DNA of 64,000 bases from Caproiciproducens galactitolivorans (GTDB taxonomy: Bacteria > Bacillota > Clostridia > Oscillospirales > Acutalibacteraceae). Under the pieces are notes generated by a model. That model searched no databases. It was given only the letters and a program-made list of their open reading frames with translations, and had not been told where the DNA came from. A program made the translations under genes and the position numbers. Positions 1 to 9,737 of this stretch are shown piece by piece (within the stretch, counting starts at the first letter, position 1; every line of letters starts with the position of its first letter). The DNA is taken from assembly GCF_026672255.1 (NCBI RefSeq), contig NZ_JAPOHA010000010.1, positions 44,817 to 108,816 of the forward strand. The letters are read 5' to 3'.

Positions 1-484
1 ACTCGCCGTCTCCCATTGCCCTTTTCGGAATAAACCTCATTTCGTTGATTCCTGTATAGAGGATAAACACCCTGCCGTCCTCATACGCTCTGTAAAAGAG
101 GTCATACGGGATGGCGGCCGTATATCGTTCGGTTTGAAATGTAATTTCGTCCTTGTGAAATTCCGTGGTCTGCGCAATGAATTTTTCCTTGTTTGCGTCG
201 AAATAGCGGAGCGCGCGCCGGCGAAGCGTATACTGCGCGATCAATTCGTATAAAAAGCCCACAAGAATTCCCGCCGCAGCCATAGCGGCGTAAAGGATGC
301 TGTTCCTTACGCTTTTAAAAGAGTAAACCTGCAAAAGAAGCGCGGTCACGATCAGAACCACCCCGGTTATCCGGAAAACGAGCCGCTCGCCTTTCTGCAT
401 ATCCGCTTTCGCCGCGGCGGACTTAAAATCCGCATAGTCGAAATTGGTGGTAAGAAAGCTTACCGAAATCGGGTTATCTTCCAT
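1..484 (-). CDS. YcxB-like membrane protein, C-terminus cut by window edge
   Basis: The frame opens with ATG at 484, preceded by the strong site AAGGAGGGG, and runs off the left edge after about 161 codons, so the end is missing. A soluble N-terminal stretch of about 30 residues is followed by two hydrophobic segments (about residues 38-53 and 60-78). The remainder contains the pattern RYTAAIPYDLFYRAYEDG followed by a hydrophobic strand and FIPKRAM, which is typical of the YcxB-like C-terminal domain. It is the last of three adjacent genes with the same layout. The function of this family is not known to me. Family assignment is by pattern only. Confidence 0.6.
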   Translation of the reverse strand, partial: MEDNPISVSFLTTNFDYADFKSAAAKADMQKGERLVFRITGVVLIVTALLLQVYSFKSVRNSILYAAMAAAGILVGFLYELIAQYTLRRRALRYFDANKEKFIAQTTEFHKDEITFQTERYTAAIPYDLFYRAYEDGRVFILYTGINEMRFIPKRAMGDGE

Positions 485-496
485 TTGAACCCCTCC

Positions 497-1063
497 TTAG
501 CGTCCGCTTTTCACGTAGCGCGCGGCAAACGCGCCGGAAAGCGCGGCGGAAATTTTTTCGGTCTGCTCTTTGGAAAGTCCCTGTTTTTTGATGATGAGAA
601 GCTCCCGTTCCCGCCCGCCCGCGGCAATAAACGCGGACGAGGTTTCCAGGCACAGCGAAAAATCTGTCCAGTATTCCAGAATCTGTTCGCAGGTATTTTT
701 AAGGATCACGCTGTCGCGGTAAATTTCAATCTGCTCCGGGATTGACCAGAGCACGTTGGAACGGTAAAGCCGCGCGCCCCATTTTTTCAGGTCGTTCGGC
801 TGGACAAATCCAAAAAGAATACAAAGCGCCAGCGCCAGCACGATTCCGCCGCAGGGAATCCAGACGGTGGCAAACCGCGCCCGGTAAAACGGGATACACG
901 AACCGATTACAATCGCCGCCGACAAAAAGATACCCGCGCGGACCCACCGCCTGCGCAGGGGGGACGACGCGCAGTACGCGGCGTAGAACGCATTGGCGTA
1001 ATCTTCGGAGCTGATTGTCTGGGATACCGTTTCAATCGGCCCGCCCTCGTAAAATGTCGGCAT
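497..1063 (-). CDS. Hypothetical two-helix membrane protein, YcxB-like
   Basis: This 188-residue protein has two hydrophobic segments (about residues 43-60 and 68-90) between a short N-terminal cytosolic part and a C-terminal domain of about 95 residues. The C-terminal domain carries the YcxB-like pattern: an IEIYRDSVILKN strand, an EYWTDFSLCLE segment and a late LLIIKKQGLS. Only 12 bases separate it from the next gene downstream, and about 20 from the gene before, so the three are probably co-transcribed. Its sequence differs clearly from its neighbours, so the trio looks like old tandem paralogues rather than a recent duplication. No enzymatic motif is visible. Confidence 0.6.
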   Translation of the reverse strand: MPTFYEGGPIETVSQTISSEDYANAFYAAYCASSPLRRRWVRAGIFLSAAIVIGSCIPFYRARFATVWIPCGGIVLALALCILFGFVQPNDLKKWGARLYRSNVLWSIPEQIEIYRDSVILKNTCEQILEYWTDFSLCLETSSAFIAAGGRERELLIIKKQGLSKEQTEKISAALSGAFAARYVKSGR

Positions 1064-1083
1064 AAATGCAATCTCCTTTAGCT

Positions 1084-1740
1084 TCAGGCTTTCGGCTGTG
1101 TTCCGGCAAGAATCATTCCCTGCACTTCCGGCAGGACGGCCGGCTCCACACAGCGCAGCGGCAGAATGACCATGTTTCCGTCGCGTATGTAAAGTACGAT
1201 CATGTTGTCGAAATGCAGGCGCTCGCAGCTTCCGTCAAGGGGAATTTCCCATTTTTTATCGAACAGTCCCATTTCAATATGGTCGGGGTAAATTTTCATG
1301 CGGATTTCTTTTCCGTCGGCAATTTTTACGGCATGCAGTTTGATCCGCAGCGACGGATAAGCGCCTATGATCAGAACCATCAAAATGCATACCGCGGCAA
1401 GCGACATGTACCGGTGATTGCCGGTGGCGTTCCACTTCACCAGAAACATCCCCGCCGTTCCCGCGCAGAGAAGCACCGCGACCACCGAAAGTGCAACCCG
1501 GGTGCCGGTATACTGCACTTTCCGGAGCGCCCGGAAAATTTCGCCGGAAGTCAGCACGTATTTCAGCTTGATTCCCGTATGCTGTTCCTCAAATACCTCG
1601 GCCGATTCGTCCGCGACAAGCTCCGCTTCGGAGCCGTCCCATTCAATGGAATCTTCCCAATCCTCGTCTTCGGGGGTCTGTTCCCCCCGAGGTTCAGGAG
1701 GTTTGGAATTGGTATCCTGTTCTTTTAAAAATTGTTTCAT
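1084..1740 (-). CDS. Hypothetical two-helix membrane protein with acidic N-terminus, YcxB-like
   Basis: This 218-residue protein begins with an acidic, proline-rich tail of about 60 residues. Two membrane helices follow (about residues 80-102 and 112-130). The C-terminal domain has the YcxB-like pattern of a strand around MKIYPDHIEMGLFDKKWEI and a later NMIVLYIRDGNMVILPLRC. It is the first gene of the trio and follows gyrB after about 90 bases on the same strand. No catalytic motif is seen. The assignment to the same family as its two neighbours rests on topology and the strand pattern, not on an alignment. Confidence 0.6.
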   Translation of the reverse strand: MKQFLKEQDTNSKPPEPRGEQTPEDEDWEDSIEWDGSEAELVADESAEVFEEQHTGIKLKYVLTSGEIFRALRKVQYTGTRVALSVVAVLLCAGTAGMFLVKWNATGNHRYMSLAAVCILMVLIIGAYPSLRIKLHAVKIADGKEIRMKIYPDHIEMGLFDKKWEIPLDGSCERLHFDNMIVLYIRDGNMVILPLRCVEPAVLPEVQGMILAGTQPKA

Positions 1741-1831
1741 CGTAAACTCCTTCTCGGTTTTATGTATTACGCAACGTATAATATATTATAAATTTAACAG
1801 TTAGTTAAACATAATCGTAAAACCCGACGGA

Positions 1832-3847
<2,016 letters not shown>

Positions 3848-3865
3848 TCAAAAAAAGCAATTCGC

Positions 3866-4300
3866 TTATCTGCTGTATTTGGAAAAATTACCGACGACGA
3901 TGGTCTTGTCGATATTCGGGTCCCGTGGCCTCTGCGCGTACCGGCTGCGGGATGCTTCGTACGCCGAACGGTGCTGCGCCGGCGCTCTTCTGCCGGACTC
4001 CGGTTTCCGAAGCCGGACAAGGTAAACCGAAATCAGATAAAATACGAAATAGGGCAGCACGGCAAAGAGAATCGTGGGAATACTGAGCGATTTTACGGCA
4101 ATCATCCGGATAAGATAAACAAGCCCGCCCAGAATAATGGCGAGGATGGAGAACAGATACACCGCGGGGTCCAGCTCGATATTGGAGAAGCCGCCGCATT
4201 TCGGGCATTCGAATTCTCCCTGCGTTTTAATGGACCAGGTTTGAAGAAAGCCCAGTTTTCGCCCGCAGTGCGGACATCGCGCCTTTCGGAATTTTTTCAT
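3866..4300 (-). CDS. Zinc-ribbon membrane protein of unknown function
   Basis: This 144-residue protein starts with two CxxC knuckles (CPHC near residue 9 and CPKC near 33), spaced as in a zinc ribbon. Two hydrophobic helices follow (about residues 47-66 and 75-95), then an arginine-rich tail. AGGTGG lies 8 bases before the ATG. The topology suggests a cytosolic zinc finger anchored to the membrane. It sits between remB and gyrB on the same strand, a place where most Firmicutes have no extra gene. I do not recognise a named family, and no catalytic residues are evident. Confidence 0.75.
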   Translation of the reverse strand: MKKFRKARCPHCGRKLGFLQTWSIKTQGEFECPKCGGFSNIELDPAVYLFSILAIILGGLVYLIRMIAVKSLSIPTILFAVLPYFVFYLISVYLVRLRKPESGRRAPAQHRSAYEASRSRYAQRPRDPNIDKTIVVGNFSKYSR

Positions 4301-4319
4301 TTCTCAACCACCTGATCTT

Positions 4320-4592
4320 TCATACGTTTGCAATTTCGTCCATAAAACCCGTCCGTTTCAAAAGGGTGACGGAGGAAATCTGCGTAATATATACATTCAC
4401 CCTGTTTTTTTTGTCGCAGCAAAGAACGAAGGATTTCGGCATTTCCATGGAAACGTTCACAACCCTTCCCGCTTTCTGCGCGGCGGAAAGATAATCGCGG
4501 GTCGTATGCGAAATGGTAGACGTTTCCATATCGAATATGCCCACAATATCACTGACTTTAATCACTGTGTCCTGCCCAAGATGAAGATACAT
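4320..4592 (-). CDS. remB: RemA/RemB-family regulator (DUF370)
   Basis: This 90-residue protein has the conserved N-terminal strand of the DUF370 family, with GQDTVIKVSDIVGIFDMETST and a later KSFVLCCDKKNRVNVYITQISS. In Bacillus subtilis the homologue YaaB/RemB lies at the same place, between recF and gyrB. The related RemA is a DNA-binding activator of matrix genes. Synteny and length fit RemB better than RemA, which is encoded elsewhere in Bacillus. It is probably co-transcribed with recF, 13 bases upstream. Its regulatory targets in this organism cannot be inferred from the window. Confidence 0.85.
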   Translation of the reverse strand: MYLHLGQDTVIKVSDIVGIFDMETSTISHTTRDYLSAAQKAGRVVNVSMEMPKSFVLCCDKKNRVNVYITQISSVTLLKRTGFMDEIANV

Positions 4593-4605
4593 ACAAAAAA
4601 ACCTT

Positions 4606-5673
4606 TCATTTTTTACTGAGAACGCCGCCGTCCATGAAAAACAGGGCGCCCTCCCGAAGCTGTTTTATTGCGTCGGGTTCGCAGCAGGTTATAAAAACCT
4701 GACAATCGGTCAGGTGATTCAGCAGGTAATCCTGCCTTCCGGAATCCAGTTCGCTCATCACGTCGTCAAGGAGAATCACCGGCCGTTCGCCGGTTTCCCG
4801 GAAAAGCAGCTCCGCTTCCGCCAGCTTCAGAGCAAGGACAACGGAGCGTTTCTGCCCCTGCGAGCCGAAGGTCCGTGCGGACAGGAAATCGATGGTGATT
4901 TCCATATCGTCGCGGTGCGGGCCGAAATTGGTGTGGCCCACCGCGATGTCGTCGCGGCGGGAATCGGAAAGCGCCTGTTTCAGATTTTCGGCGCTTTTTC
5001 GGTATTCCAGCTGGATCGACTCTTTATTTTGACTGATCCCGGCGTAAATTTTCTGCGCCGGTTCCCGTATTTTCTCAAGATAGCCTGCTCTGCCCTTTAC
5101 CACGCTTTCGCCGAGGGCCGCGAGCCGTTCATCCCAGACGTCGAGCGTATCCAGAAGCGCGGAATGGCGGGGAATTTCTTTCAAAAGCGCGTTGCGCTGG
5201 GTGAGCGTCCGGTTATAACGGGACAAAAGCGCGGCATACCCGGGTTTTACCTGGCAAAGCGCGGCGTCGATAAAATCGCGCCGGAAGGAAGGCCCCTCCC
5301 GCACCAGTGCAAGATGCTCCGGGGAAAAGAGGACGGCGAAAAAACGCCCGATCAGGCCGGAAGCGCGTTTCAGCGGCACGCCGTTCAAAACGGCGCTCCT
5401 GCGTCCGTTTAAAATGGAAATCTGCGCCGCCTGCTCCCGTTCGCCGCAGTAAAAGCCAAGGTTAATTTCCGCTTTTTGCTCCCCGCGCAGAATCAGGTCG
5501 GCGTCTTTCGCGCTCCGGAAGGAGCGCCCGCCCGTAAAAAGCCAGATTGCTTCGAGAAGATTGGTTTTTCCCTGCGCGTTCGGCCCGCTGATCAGATTGA
5601 TTCCGGGGTGCGGTTCCATCTGCCCGGATTTCAGGTTCCGGTAATTTTGAAACGCCAGGTGCTGGATATTCAC
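4606..5673 (-). CDS. recF: DNA replication and repair protein RecF
   Basis: RecF is an SMC-like ATPase that helps load RecA at single-strand gaps together with RecO and RecR. Visible motifs are the Walker A GPNAQGKTNLLEAI near residue 31, the signature SQGQKRSVVLALKLAEAELL, and the Walker B PVILLDDVMSELD near 300. Two GTG starts are possible. The one at 5673 overlaps the yaaA stop as GTGA, has GAGGTG 8 bases upstream, and gives the usual N-terminus (MNIQHLAFQNYRNL). The alternative at 5682 adds three residues. The overlap implies translational coupling with yaaA. Confidence 0.95.
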   Translation of the reverse strand: MNIQHLAFQNYRNLKSGQMEPHPGINLISGPNAQGKTNLLEAIWLFTGGRSFRSAKDADLILRGEQKAEINLGFYCGEREQAAQISILNGRRSAVLNGVPLKRASGLIGRFFAVLFSPEHLALVREGPSFRRDFIDAALCQVKPGYAALLSRYNRTLTQRNALLKEIPRHSALLDTLDVWDERLAALGESVVKGRAGYLEKIREPAQKIYAGISQNKESIQLEYRKSAENLKQALSDSRRDDIAVGHTNFGPHRDDMEITIDFLSARTFGSQGQKRSVVLALKLAEAELLFRETGERPVILLDDVMSELDSGRQDYLLNHLTDCQVFITCCEPDAIKQLREGALFFMDGGVLSKK

Positions 5674-5888
5674 CCTCTGCACACCTCATATGTCACAGAT
5701 TGGAATTCGGCTTTGTCGCCGTCATGCATTTTTTTGCCGCGCATGGTGCAAACTTCGCCGTTGACCTTTACTTCGCCGTTCTGAATGGCGAATTTTGCCC
5801 GGCCGCCGGTATCCACCGCGCCGCCAAGCTTTAAAAGCGCGTCAAGCCGGATAAATTCCGTGTCGATCGCAATTTTTTCCGTATTCAT
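5670..5888 (-). CDS. yaaA: S4-domain RNA-binding protein YaaA
   Basis: This 72-residue protein of the small S4-domain family is found between dnaN and recF in most Firmicutes. The pattern is typical: FIRLDALLKLGGAVDTGGRAKFAI, then GEVKVNGEVCTMRGKKM, ending in a short strand. S4 domains bind structured RNA, and the B. subtilis protein has been linked to ribosome assembly, though its exact role is uncertain. The ATG lies one base after the dnaN stop, with GAGG inside the dnaN end as ribosome site. The 3' end overlaps recF by four bases, so dnaN, yaaA and recF form one transcription unit. Confidence 0.9.
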   Translation of the reverse strand: MNTEKIAIDTEFIRLDALLKLGGAVDTGGRAKFAIQNGEVKVNGEVCTMRGKKMHDGDKAEFQSVTYEVCRG

Positions 5889-5889
5889 A

Positions 5890-6996
5890 TCAAGCCTCGC
5901 TCTTCAGGCGGACGGGCAGTACCAGGAACAGGTACGAATTGCCCTCCCGCGGTAAAATTTTCATCGGGCTTAAAGCGCCGTTGAGCTGTATTTTCACCTC
6001 GTCGCCCTCGGTGTTGCGGAGCGCGTCGAGCAGGTAACGGTTATTGAAACCCATTTCCACCGCGCCGCCGTCCATTTTTGCGGAAAGCTGGTCGCTGGCG
6101 CGGCCGATGGAAGTGGAACAGGAAACTTTGATTTCGTTGTCTTCAAACAGACAGCGTACCGGGCTTTTCAGCCGGTCGGCAATAATCAGCGAAACACGCT
6201 CCACGCTGTCGATAAACGCGCGGGTGGAAACAAGGATTTCGGTCGCGCTCACATTCGGAATCGCGGCGCGGTAATCCAGAAATTCCCCTTCCAGCAGGCG
6301 GGAAATCACACAGTAGCTGCCGATCTGGAATAAAATGTGCCGCCGTCCGATCAGGATTTCCAGCTCCTCGTCGTCATCGCTCAGAAGCTTCATTACTTCC
6401 TGCAATGTTTTTCCCGGAACGACAAAATTCAGCTCCTCGTCGCATTTCGCGGTTTCTTCCCGTATTGCGAGACGGTAGCCGTCGACGGAGACCAGCCGGA
6501 TTGTATTTTTATCCAGCTCAAACAGGGTTCCGGTATGAATCGGTTTCGCGTCGTTTTCCGCGACGGCGAAAATCGTCTGCCGGATCATGCTTTTCAGCGT
6601 ACAGTTGGCGATCTTGATGGAAGTTTCGCCCGTGATGCTCGGCAGCTCGGGGTATTCCTGCGCCGGAATGCCGGCGATCGAGAAATCTGCCGGGCCGCTC
6701 TGAATGGTTGTGATGTTTTTCTCGTCGGCGGAAAGGAAAACATTGTCGGCCGGGAGACGGCGGACAATGTCGCCGAACAGGCGTGCGCTCAGCACGATGC
6801 TTCCCTTTTCTTCCACCTGCGCTTCGATCTTGGTTTTCATTCCAAGTTCCAGATCGTATCCGCACAGTGTGATTTCATTATCGTCCGCGCTCAGGAGGAT
6901 TCCCTCCAAAGCGGGGACGGAGGATTTTGCAGACACGGCGCGCTGTATATTCAACACAGCCTCGTTCAGTTGCTGCCGTTTGCAGATTATTTTCAT
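5890..6996 (-). CDS. dnaN: DNA polymerase III sliding clamp, beta subunit
   Basis: DnaN is the ring-shaped dimer that tethers DNA polymerase III to DNA. The 368 residues cover the three clamp domains. Recognisable segments are the N-terminal MKIICKRQQLNEAVLNIQRAV, LRLVSVDGYRLA-type DGYRLAIREE near residue 175, and the C-terminal LNGALSPMKILP with the final MLPVRL-like FLVLPVRLK. The start has AGGGTGAG just upstream. It follows dnaA at a distance of 305 bases that contain the origin unwinding element, and it heads the dnaN-yaaA-recF unit. Confidence 0.98.
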   Translation of the reverse strand: MKIICKRQQLNEAVLNIQRAVSAKSSVPALEGILLSADDNEITLCGYDLELGMKTKIEAQVEEKGSIVLSARLFGDIVRRLPADNVFLSADEKNITTIQSGPADFSIAGIPAQEYPELPSITGETSIKIANCTLKSMIRQTIFAVAENDAKPIHTGTLFELDKNTIRLVSVDGYRLAIREETAKCDEELNFVVPGKTLQEVMKLLSDDDEELEILIGRRHILFQIGSYCVISRLLEGEFLDYRAAIPNVSATEILVSTRAFIDSVERVSLIIADRLKSPVRCLFEDNEIKVSCSTSIGRASDQLSAKMDGGAVEMGFNNRYLLDALRNTEGDEVKIQLNGALSPMKILPREGNSYLFLVLPVRLKSEA

Positions 6997-7043
6997 AAAC
7001 TCACCCTTTGCTTCCGTTTATAATAGAAATAAATGATTTAATT

Positions 7044-7062
7044 TAGTAAGAGTAGTAGGGGG
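7044..7062 (+). other. DnaA-trio run with GC clamp, origin unwinding element
   Basis: On the plus strand the bases read TAG TAA GAG TAG TAG followed by GGGG. Read in the other direction this is the 3'-(G/A)AT-5' trio series described for the B. subtilis basal unwinding system, where DnaA filaments extend from a box across a GC cluster into the trios. As in B. subtilis, the run lies just upstream of dnaN, with a GC-rich clamp on the dnaA side and an AT-rich tract (7021-7043) on the dnaN side. The third triplet (GAG) departs from the pattern. Confidence 0.7.
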
Positions 7063-7186
7063 CGCGGAAAAGTTGAAACAGGTTGGTTTTCCAAGCGCCC
7101 ATCGGGGATTTCCCGGAGTTGAAACTGTGATTCTAAAGTTAACTCTTCGTTAACATTGCGTATTAACATTTGAGTTTTTAACCGTA

Positions 7187-7217
7187 TGTTGAAAACTCTG
7201 TGGGGAATGTTGAAAAC
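7187..7217 (+). repeat. Two TGTTGAAAAC repeats phased 21 bp, candidate DnaA sites
   Basis: TGTTGAAAAC occurs at 7187-7196 and 7208-7217, exactly 21 bases apart (two helical turns), with CTGTGGGGAA between. The complement TTTTCAACA differs from the DnaA box TTATCCACA at two positions. Two weaker copies (GTTGAAA) lie at 7072-7078 and 7118-7124, closer to the trios. They are likely low-affinity DnaA sites. This is inferred from position and partial match only. Confidence 0.5.
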
Positions 7218-7301
7218 TTGTTTAAAAAATCGGGGAAAACGAAAAACGCAAAATTTGAGTTTTCCCCCGGATTGTTTAAATGTGAAGAAACTTTCCACAA
7301 T

Positions 7302-8618
7302 TTAACGGTCGCGAATATTTTTGATGATATCCTCCACGGTCGCCTTGGTTTTCGGATCCTTGGAAATGCCCTTTTCGACCTGCTGGATTGCGTAAACAAC
7401 GGTGGAATGGTCGCGCCCGCCGAATTCCTCGCCGATGGAGGTCATGGGGAGCTGGGTAATTTCCCTTACAACATACATGGAGACCTGCCGGGCGCTGGAA
7501 ATGTTCGCCGAGCGTTTCGCCGAGCGGATATCCTCGCTGGAGGTTCCGAACGTGCGCGCGACTTCGTCGATAATTTTTTCGACGGTAAGCGGCGTGGGCT
7601 GGTCGTTATTGATGATATCGCTGATCGCCGCCTGCGCCGTCGTGATACTCGGGCTTTCGCCCGCCAGCAGATTGTAGGCTTTCATTTTCTTGACGGCCCC
7701 TTCGAGCTGACGGATGTTGTTTTTCAGGCGGTTCGCTATGTATTCGGCAACGTTGTCCGAAATGTCGATTTCCAGAAGTTCGGCTTTTCTTTTAATAATG
7801 GCGATGCGCGTTTCGAAGTCCGGCGGCTGGATATCGGCGGTCAGACCCCACTCGAAACGGGTTAACAGGCGTTCCTCCAGCGTCGCGATATCTTTCGGCG
7901 GCCGGTCGGAAGTCAGTACAATCTGTTTTTTCGCTTCATATAACGTGTTAAAAGTATGGAAAAATTCCTCCTGCGTGGAATCTTTTCCGGCAATAAACTG
8001 AATATCGTCGACGAGGAACACGTCCGCTTTCCGGTAACGGTTGTGGAATTCGGCGGTGGTTCCGCGCCGGATGGCTTCAATCAGCTCGTTTGTGAAATCA
8101 TCGCCTTTAATGTAAACAATATCCATTTCCGGATGGGTGCGGCTGATCTCGTTGCAGATCGCGTAAAGAAGGTGGGTTTTGCCCAGCCCGGAATTTCCGT
8201 AAATAAAAAGAGGGTTATATAAGGTTGCCGGCTTGCTGGCCACCGCCATGGAGGCCGCGTGCGCAAATTTGTTGGACGGGCCGACAATGTAGGTGTCGAA
8301 GGTAAACTCGTAATCGTCGTTGATGGCCGGGGTTTCGTCATTCTGCTTTTCATTTCCGGCTTCGTCCGGCGTGCAGATGCGAATCTGGATTTTCTGACCG
8401 AAGATCTGTGCGAATGCCTCTTCCAGCATATCGATATAATAATGTTTGATTGTCTGCCTGTGAAGCTCGTTCGGAACTTTCAGCACGGCGACACCCTGTG
8501 CAAAATCAAGATTAACCGGTTCGATACGCTTGATCCAGGTCGAATACGCAATTTCCGTGATTTTGCTTTTGCAGTAATCACAGACCAGATTCCATACCTC
8601 GGTAAAGGATTCCATCAT
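7302..8618 (-). CDS. dnaA: Chromosomal replication initiator protein DnaA
   Basis: DnaA is the AAA+ initiator that binds oriC boxes and melts the origin. The 438 residues hold domain I (N-terminal, with STWIKRIEPVNL), a short linker, the AAA+ domain with Walker A GNSGLGKTHLLYAI near residue 145 and Walker B DVFLVDDIQFIAGK near 208, and the C-terminal DNA-binding domain with GEEFGGRDHSTVVYA near 405. GAGG precedes the first of two adjacent ATG codons by five bases. The second ATG (8615) is equally possible. It is transcribed away from rpmH, from the promoter at 8668-8696. Confidence 0.98.
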   Translation of the reverse strand: MMESFTEVWNLVCDYCKSKITEIAYSTWIKRIEPVNLDFAQGVAVLKVPNELHRQTIKHYYIDMLEEAFAQIFGQKIQIRICTPDEAGNEKQNDETPAINDDYEFTFDTYIVGPSNKFAHAASMAVASKPATLYNPLFIYGNSGLGKTHLLYAICNEISRTHPEMDIVYIKGDDFTNELIEAIRRGTTAEFHNRYRKADVFLVDDIQFIAGKDSTQEEFFHTFNTLYEAKKQIVLTSDRPPKDIATLEERLLTRFEWGLTADIQPPDFETRIAIIKRKAELLEIDISDNVAEYIANRLKNNIRQLEGAVKKMKAYNLLAGESPSITTAQAAISDIINNDQPTPLTVEKIIDEVARTFGTSSEDIRSAKRSANISSARQVSMYVVREITQLPMTSIGEEFGGRDHSTVVYAIQQVEKGISKDPKTKATVEDIIKNIRDR

Positions 8619-8667
8619 TTAAACCTCGTTTTAACAAATATTTATACTCATAGGCATAACATAATTT

Positions 8668-8696
8668 ATATTACCACAAAACGTTTGTCTTTTCAA
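8668..8696 (-). promoter_or_regulatory. Predicted sigma-A promoter of dnaA
   Basis: On the minus strand TTGAAA (8696-8691) and TAATAT (8673-8668) are separated by 17 bases and lie about 50 bases before the dnaA start. The surrounding stretch 8619-8878 is AT-rich and otherwise shows no gene and no consensus DnaA box. Confidence 0.55.
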
Positions 8697-8878
8697 ATTT
8701 CAATTTCGGTATCAAACACTCTATATTGTATCGCGCGCGTACGAAAATACATAGATGATAAATATTTTTTATTTTTCTTTTATTTTATCCTGAAATGTGG
8801 TATATTGAATCATATAGTCTGGCAAATTGCAAAATTCTCTTTTTCAGGATTTTTCCAGTGCCGGGCGACAATTATAGG

Positions 8879-8908
8879 TTGACAGTATGTGCATTTTTAA
8901 TATATAAT
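8879..8908 (+). promoter_or_regulatory. Predicted sigma-A promoter of rpmH operon
   Basis: TTGACA at 8879-8884 and TATAAT at 8903-8908, 18 bases apart, lie about 40 bases before rpmH. Both hexamers are perfect. Together with the dnaA promoter it forms the divergent promoter pair of the origin region. Confidence 0.7.
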
Positions 8909-8948
8909 GCTATATTGCAAGGTTTGTACCCCGAAAGGAGGGTTTTTC

Positions 8949-9083
8949 ATGCTGAGAACATATCAGCCAAAGAAGCTCCACAGACAAAAGGAGCACGGCT
9001 TCCGGAAAAGAATGTCCACAAGAAACGGCCGCAAGGTTTTGGCCCGCCGCAGAGCGAAGGGCAGAGCACGGTTGAGCTACTAA
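8949..9083 (+). CDS. rpmH: 50S ribosomal protein L34
   Basis: L34 is a small basic protein of the large ribosomal subunit. The 44 residues begin [18 protein letters not shown], continue with [19 protein letters not shown] and end in RLSY, which matches L34 along its whole length. GAAAGGAGGG lies just before the ATG. It is the first gene of the rightward arm, directly opposite dnaA, as in almost all bacteria. A terminator-like hairpin follows before rnpA, which could set the ratio of L34 to RNase P protein. Confidence 0.97.
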   Translation: MLRTYQPKKLHRQKEHGFRKRMSTRNGRKVLARRRAKGRARLSY

Positions 9084-9089
9084 GCAGAG

Positions 9090-9115
9090 GGCCACTCAAT
9101 GTGGCCTTTCTTTTT
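9090..9115 (+). terminator. Hairpin with T-tract after rpmH
   Basis: GGCCAC (9090-9095), loop TCAAT and GTGGCC (9101-9106) are followed by TTTCTTTTT. It is likely an attenuating terminator, because rnpA follows within about 40 bases with no clear promoter of its own. Confidence 0.75.
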
Positions 9116-9156
9116 AGCTCCCTATTTTTAAGGAATTGCGGTGCGGTTTTAAAGTG

Positions 9157-9489
9157 ATGGATTTTTTGCCAATTAAAGAAAACAAGGACTTTCGCAGGAT
9201 TTACGCAAAGGGAAAATCGTTTGTCGCTCCTGTGGTCGTTACCTATGTTTTGAAAAACCGCAGTAAAAATGTCCGGATCGGCATTACGACCAGCAAAAAG
9301 ATCGGCAACGCCGTAAAAAGAAACCGGGCCCGCCGCGTAATCCGCGAAGCTTTCCGGATTTTGGCGCCCGATGTAAAGCCGGGTTACGACTTTATCCTTG
9401 TCGCAAGGGGCAAAACGCCTTATGTGAAAAGCACGGAAATCGTCCGTGTGCTTTCCGCGCAGCTTAAAAAAGCGGGGGTACTGAAATGA
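9157..9489 (+). CDS. rnpA: Ribonuclease P protein component
   Basis: RnpA is the basic protein cofactor of RNase P, which trims tRNA 5' leaders. The 110 residues contain [17 protein letters not shown] at the start and the family signature [21 protein letters not shown] in the middle. The ATG at 9157 gives the usual family N-terminus. A TTG at 9136 in the same frame would add seven residues, but AAGGA is almost in contact with it. No ideal ribosome site precedes 9157, so the start is less sure than the gene. It overlaps yidD by four bases. Confidence 0.95.
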   Translation: MDFLPIKENKDFRRIYAKGKSFVAPVVVTYVLKNRSKNVRIGITTSKKIGNAVKRNRARRVIREAFRILAPDVKPGYDFILVARGKTPYVKSTEIVRVLSAQLKKAGVLK

Positions 9490-9713
9490 AACGCCCGTTC
9501 ATCTGGCTGATACGGTTTTATCAAAAAGGGATTTCACCGTATAAAAAGCCGTGCTGCAAATATTATCCCACCTGTTCGAATTACGCAATAGAGGCGATTG
9601 AGCGCTTCGGCGCGTTCAAGGGCTTTTGGCTCGCCTTGTTTCGTATACTGCGCTGCAACCCGTTCAGCCGGGGAGGGTACGACCCTGTTCCGGAAAAACG
9701 GGACAAGCAATAA
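9486..9713 (+). CDS. yidD: Membrane protein insertion efficiency factor YidD
   Basis: YidD is a small peripheral membrane protein thought to assist insertion by YidC. The 75 residues show the family signature: [20 protein letters not shown], then [20 protein letters not shown] and [15 protein letters not shown]. The conserved cysteines are all present. The start overlaps the rnpA stop in ATGA, which implies translational coupling, and yidC follows after 24 bases. Gene order rnpA-yidD-yidC is the standard one. Confidence 0.95.
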   Translation: MKRPFIWLIRFYQKGISPYKKPCCKYYPTCSNYAIEAIERFGAFKGFWLALFRILRCNPFSRGGYDPVPEKRDKQ

Positions 9714-9737
9714 GCATTATAGAGGAGTACTGCCTAT

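Larger units (their letters stand above)
6997..7301. other. oriC: dnaA-dnaN spacer, probable origin of replication (oriC)
   Basis: This 305-base gene-free stretch lies between dnaA and dnaN. In many Firmicutes the unwinding part of oriC lies here. Reading from dnaA to dnaN it holds CTTTCCACA near the dnaA stop, two copies of TTTTCAACA, two looser copies (GTTTCAACT), a G/C tract, a run of DnaA-trios, and an AT-rich stretch just before dnaN. No exact TTATCCACA box is present. Gene direction diverges about 1.3 kb to the right, between dnaA and rpmH, in line with an origin in this neighbourhood. Assignment as oriC is by position and motif order. Confidence 0.75.
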
